Origin: Hydrogenophaga sp.
GTDB lineage: Bacteria > Pseudomonadota > Gammaproteobacteria > Burkholderiales > Burkholderiaceae_C
DNA: 6,886 nt
Direction: 5' to 3'
NCBI GenBank assembly: GCA_021154985.1
Contig: JAJNQE010000093.1
Location: 1 to 6,886 of the forward strand
A program made the position numbers and the translations under genes. Within the stretch, counting starts at the first letter, position 1. Every line of letters begins with the position of its first letter. Positions 5,737 to 6,886 of this stretch are shown here, in pieces. The notes under the pieces were generated by a model. The model was given only the letters and a program-made list of their open reading frames with translations. It searched no databases and had not been told where the DNA came from.

Positions 5737-6335
5737 CGGTTGTAAGTATCAAGGTATTCGCGTCCGCCACGTTCATCACGCCTGCCCTGGTATTCGCGTC
5801 CACCCTGGTATTCGCTCTCAACCGGAGCAAATGAAACGCGAATCGGCAAGGTGCGGCCTGGGTTCTCGCGGGTCACCGTGCTGTAGACCTGGCCGCGGTA
5901 CTCGTACTCGACTAGGTAACCCGTGAGGCGAGACTGCACGTCGTTGACAGTGCGGCAGTTCTGCACCTGGCGCTGCTGCGGCTGGGAGGCCTGCTGGTAG
6001 CCACCACCCCAGTTGTTCTGGTTGGCAAAGTGCTCGCCTGCCAGCGCGCCGACCACGGCACCGAGCGCGGTGGCGGCGTCTCGGCCGCGGCCCTTGCCAA
6101 CCTGGTTGCCGAGCAAGGCGCCGGCCACACCGCCAACCGCCAGCCCCCCGTAATTGCGCGAAGCCGCCACGGGTTGCTGCTCGGTCACCCATTGACTCGT
6201 GCACTCGTTGCGCGGCACGGAGATGTTCTCGTACCGCGGTTCGACGTTGCGCACGCGGGCAGTGTCGTTGAAGGTCTGGGCTTGGACGCCCGCTGCCACT
6301 AACGTGGTCAGAAAAAGAATGGAGGTATGTTTCAT
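5733..6335 (-). CDS. Exported glycine-zipper (2TM) protein, first gene of the operon
   Basis: The gene encodes a 200-residue envelope protein. The frame is open to 6464, but the start at 6335 is chosen because AAGGAG lies 6 nt upstream and a signal peptide follows (residues 1-19, cleavage near VQA). A glycine-zipper 2TM domain spans about 62-103: GGLAVGGVAGALLGNQVGKG, then DAATALGAVVGALAGEH, in which small residues every fourth position pack two membrane-embedded helices. C45 and C127 are the only cysteines of the mature part and flank the zipper, so they could form a disulfide. A conserved-looking tail (LTGYLVEYEYRGQVYSTVTR, 137-156) resembles other outer-membrane-associated zipper proteins. 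The last 25 residues are hexapeptide repeats (EYQGGR type). The precise function is unknown; a role in envelope structure or stress is inferred from the fold and operon. Confidence 0.87.
   Translation of the reverse strand: MKHTSILFLTTLVAAGVQAQTFNDTARVRNVEPRYENISVPRNECTSQWVTEQQPVAASRNYGGLAVGGVAGALLGNQVGKGRGRDAATALGAVVGALAGEHFANQNNWGGGYQQASQPQQRQVQNCRTVNDVQSRLTGYLVEYEYRGQVYSTVTRENPGRTLPIRVSFAPVESEYQGGREYQGRRDERGGREYLDTYNR
5753..5816 (-). repeat. 18-bp tandem repeat coding for EYQGGR-type hexapeptides
   Basis: GGTATTCGCGTCC occurs at 5753-5765 and 5789-5801, with a shortened copy (GGTATTCGC) from 5807, giving offsets of 36 and 18 bp. In protein this is EYQGGR / EYQGRR / DERGGR / EYLDTY at residues 175-198 of the glycine-zipper protein. 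The second-to-last unit has diverged. Confidence 0.75.
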
Positions 6336-6341
6336 GGAAAG

Positions 6342-6347
6342 CTCCTT
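6342..6347 (-). promoter_or_regulatory. Ribosome binding site deciding the start of the glycine-zipper gene
   Basis: AAGGAG on the minus strand is followed by CTTTCC (6 nt) and ATG at 6335. It supports this start over the longer open frame reaching 6464, which would place 43 residues before the signal peptide. Confidence 0.8.
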
Positions 6348-6365
6348 GGTTGATGTGAGACGGAG

Positions 6366-6398
6366 CTTAGAAAGAAGTGGGTGAACCGAAGCTGAACG
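6366..6398 (-). promoter_or_regulatory. PhoP-box-like direct repeat with a nearby -10, operon promoter
   Basis: On the minus strand, CGTTCA (6398-6393), GCTTC and GGTTCA (6387-6382) form two half-sites repeating every 11 bp. This is the geometry of the enterobacterial PhoP box, (T/G)GTTTA-N5-(T/G)GTTTA. Ten bases further downstream is TCTAAG (6371-6366), a weak -10, giving a leader of about 25 nt before the ATG. In PhoP-activated promoters the box likewise replaces the -35 about one helical turn upstream of the -10. The half-site differs (GTTCA rather than GTTTA), so binding by the local regulator is inferred. Confidence 0.5.
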
Positions 6399-6436
6399 AA
6401 ATTGATAAATGTTTCCTCGCGACCCAGAGGTGTGTG

Positions 6437-6449
6437 GGGTGTTACACCC
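6437..6449. repeat. Short perfect inverted repeat upstream of the operon
   Basis: GGGTGT-T-ACACCC is a perfect 6-bp inverted repeat around one central base, about 40 bp upstream of the PhoP-like box. It could be an operator for another regulator; it is short enough to be chance. Confidence 0.25.
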
Positions 6450-6886
6450 GGTTGGTCGCCGCATCCGCAGCGCGACTTTGAGGTGCGAAGGGACCTACTG
6501 AAGCCGCAGTACAAGACTTGTTGGGAAGACCTACCCGTGGCAAAGGTGTGGGCTTCTCCAGTTTGACGGACGGTTTTCTTATCCACCAGGCTTGCTCCGT
6601 CGTTGAAGCTGCACTCTGACGTACCAGTCCACCGAACGCACGGGACCGACAGCTTTGGGAGGACCTGGCGCCGTTCGAACTCTGCTTTTCGTAATGACCG
6701 ACAGGCAACATCATGACGATTCGGTACCTCGACGGCGAACGTCCGAGTTCAGTCGAGGCTGTGTGTAAACAACTTTGGCGCTCCGCCGAGCATGACGTGG
6801 CGATCGCAGCGGTTTGGCGGTGGCGAAGTTGCTTTCGCAAGTGCGGCGGCACCGCGGCCGTTCCGGCCTAAGTTTTCATCTGCGCG
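6450..6886. other. About 440 bp with no recognisable gene
   Basis: No known protein family, RNA gene or IS end was recognised on either strand. The frame open on the minus strand (6442-6852) gives an Arg/Ser/Ala-rich sequence without domains. A 52-codon plus-strand frame starts at 6713 (MTIRYLDGERPSSVEAV...) and stops at 6871 with a poor ribosome site. It is the only weak candidate for a small gene. The stretch may be intergenic DNA or a decayed gene. Confidence 0.5.

Noticed and set aside
6336..6464. Longer N-terminus for the glycine-zipper protein
   Set aside because: It would put 43 residues before a normal signal peptide and would ignore the AAGGAG exactly 6 nt before the ATG at 6335; it would also cover the PhoP-like box.
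6442..6852. Minus-strand open frame of 136 codons near the right edge
   Set aside because: No ribosome site, no domain, and an Arg/Ser-rich composition typical of a spurious frame.
6713..6886. Integron attC or IS end at the right edge
   Set aside because: No paired core sites or terminal inverted repeats could be found in the visible bases.

Overview
The window is high-GC DNA that reads as a chromosomal stretch of a betaproteobacterium, most likely Burkholderiales (Comamonadaceae-like). This placement rests on codon usage, on the PhoP/PhoQ-type two-component pair in a small periplasmic-protein operon, on the overlapping queE-queD pair and on the IS types. No rRNA, tRNA or CRISPR was seen.

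Layout from left to right. Positions 2-1216 (+) hold most of an IS91-family Y2 transposase whose N-terminus lies outside the window. Facing it on the minus strand, with only 30 bp between stop codons, is a translationally coupled pair, queE (1609-2244) then queD (1247-1612), for 7-deazaguanine (queuosine/preQ0) biosynthesis. Seventeen bases upstream of queE lies the terminus of a decayed IS3-family element (about 2262-2820, minus). It has an internal deletion, amber stop codons and a damaged catalytic motif. It abuts, head to head, a scrap of a second IS3-family orfB on the plus strand (about 2817-2948). The queED pair is therefore hemmed in by mobile DNA on both sides.

Next on the minus strand is a small exported Gly/Val/Ala-rich protein of unknown function (2960-3340) with a very good ribosome binding site. 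A GC-rich hairpin and an inverted repeat fill the gap between it and the operon that lies upstream of it.

The right half is a compact minus-strand operon read from about 6360 down to 3475: an exported glycine-zipper protein, a small periplasmic PepSY protein, a PhoP-like response regulator and a PhoQ-like sensor kinase. Three of the four genes are joined in two ATGA overlaps and the remaining gap is 25 bp, so they should be co-expressed. Upstream of the first gene is a direct repeat, CGTTCA-N5-GGTTCA on the minus strand. It has the 6-5-6 geometry of a PhoP box and sits next to a plausible -10, which suggests autoregulation. The inferred picture is an envelope-sensing circuit in which two exported proteins are made with the sensor and regulator that may control them.

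The last 440 bases or so (6450-6886) hold no gene that could be recognised.
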